Below are positions 7,496 through 7,704 of a DNA stretch of 7,704 bases, piece after piece. A program made the position numbers and the translations under genes. The notes beneath the pieces are model-generated. The model had not been told where the DNA came from. It saw only the letters and a program-made list of their open reading frames with translations, and ran no database searches. Location: the NCBI GenBank assembly GCA_015222065.1, contig JADFUQ010000499.1:1-7704 (forward strand). The letters are read 5' to 3'. This stretch comes from Bacteroidota bacterium. Lineage in GTDB: Bacteria > Bacteroidota > Bacteroidia > Bacteroidales > VadinHA17. Each line of letters starts with the position of its first letter. Position 1 is the stretch's first letter.

Positions 7496-7501
7496 TCCTT
7501 T
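7496..7501 (-). promoter_or_regulatory. Ribosome binding site of gltB
   Basis: The minus strand reads AAAGGA here, with 7 bases before the ATG at 7488. This is good Shine-Dalgarno complementarity and spacing. It supports the chosen gltB start and contrasts with gltD and the dehydratase, where no such sequence precedes the start. In Bacteroidota many genes lack a strong Shine-Dalgarno, so its presence here is a modest distinction. A TATAAT-like hexamer on the minus strand at 7559-7554 lacks a correctly spaced -35 partner and is not called as a promoter. Confidence 0.6.
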
Positions 7502-7573
7502 ATTTAATATGTATCGGAACTTCAATATTTATAGCTTGATAATAGCTAATTTCATTATACTTTATATTTTTAA

Positions 7574-7594
7574 GTCCACAGTCCACAGTCGGCA
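7574..7594. repeat. Heptamer array GTCCACA/GTCGGCA upstream of gltB
   Basis: Three 7-base units lie in tandem: GTCCACA, GTCCACA, GTCGGCA. Bases 7579-7594 are identical over 16 bases and in the same orientation to 1327-1342, beyond the far end of gltD. The array sits 85 bp upstream of the gltB start codon, within the region where a promoter would be expected. It is the same family as 1327-1354 and, in reverse, 1446-1480. Just upstream in the direction of transcription is a 5-bp inverted repeat (7606-7610 with 7621-7625, 10-base loop), too short to call a terminator with confidence. Confidence 0.65.
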
Positions 7595-7647
7595 ATTTGA
7601 AAATCGGACTATTTAATGTCAGTCCATAAAGTCAAACAAATTTTGAA

Positions 7648-7704
7648 TTAAAGCACCCCCGTACAGTCATGCCCTGTTAAATACTGCTTTGCAATTTCAC
7701 AGGG
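7648..7704 (-). CDS. Possible 3' end of an upstream gene, cut by the window edge
   Basis: One minus-strand frame is open from the right edge for 18 codons and ends in TAA at 7650-7648. It reads PCEIAKQYLTGHDCTGVL. The residue mix looks protein-like and the stretch is richer in G+C than the non-coding DNA beside it. A same-strand gene ending 159 bp before gltB would be an ordinary arrangement. I do not recognise the family, and 18 open codons can easily occur by chance, so this is tentative. An alternative reading of the same bases is a hairpin: CCCTGT at 7672-7677 is the reverse complement of ACAGGG at 7699-7704. Confidence 0.35.
   Translation of the reverse strand, partial: PCEIAKQYLTGHDCTGVL

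Noticed and set aside
7554..7559. TATAAT hexamer on the minus strand upstream of gltB as a promoter
   Set aside because: It has no -35 partner at proper spacing, and Bacteroidota primary promoters use a different TAnnTTTG-type motif, which I could not find clearly here.
7489..7647. Riboswitch or glutamine-sensing RNA leader ahead of gltB
   Set aside because: No conserved aptamer core or stable multi-stem arrangement was recognisable; only a 5-bp stem and direct ATAGCT repeats (7531-7536, 7542-7547) were seen.

Overview
This is an A+T-rich window (roughly 40% G+C by eye) holding three complete protein genes, all on the minus strand. In the direction of transcription they are glutamate synthase large subunit (gltB, 7488 to 2965), glutamate synthase small subunit (gltD, 2904 to 1480), and a short PLP-dependent serine/threonine dehydratase of the serine-racemase-like type (1198 to 248). 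A fourth reading frame may enter from the right edge and stop at 7648. The protein sequences, the weak or absent Shine-Dalgarno signals at two of three starts, and the style of the intergenic repeats all suggest a Bacteroidota (Bacteroidales/Marinilabiliales-like) chromosome. That placement is inference from recognition, not from a search.

Layout: 1-247 is non-coding and holds a short GC-rich palindrome, a 25-bp imperfect inverted repeat and a 7-bp-period tandem array. 248-1198 is the dehydratase gene. 1199-1479 is non-coding, A+T-rich in the middle, with heptamer arrays near both ends in opposite orientation. 1480-2904 is gltD. 2905-2964 is the 60-bp gltB-gltD gap, carrying a 9-bp tandem repeat that runs through the gltB stop codon. 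2965-7488 is gltB. 7489-7704 is upstream DNA with a ribosome binding site, another heptamer array and the possible end of an upstream gene.

GltB and GltD together form the NADPH-type glutamate synthase (GOGAT), which makes two glutamates from glutamine and 2-oxoglutarate. Every cofactor and catalytic motif I looked for is present, so the enzyme should be functional. The dehydratase would deaminate serine, threonine or a hydroxyaspartate, releasing ammonia. It lies 281 bp beyond gltD across a repeat-rich gap, so co-transcription is uncertain.

I found no phage, defence, CRISPR, insertion-sequence or RNA gene. The coding content is ordinary core nitrogen metabolism. The unusual material is entirely intergenic: three unrelated short-tandem-repeat families and a long inverted repeat. 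Two of the arrays touch the stop codons of gltB and gltD, and an identical 16-mer lies on each side of the gltBD pair.
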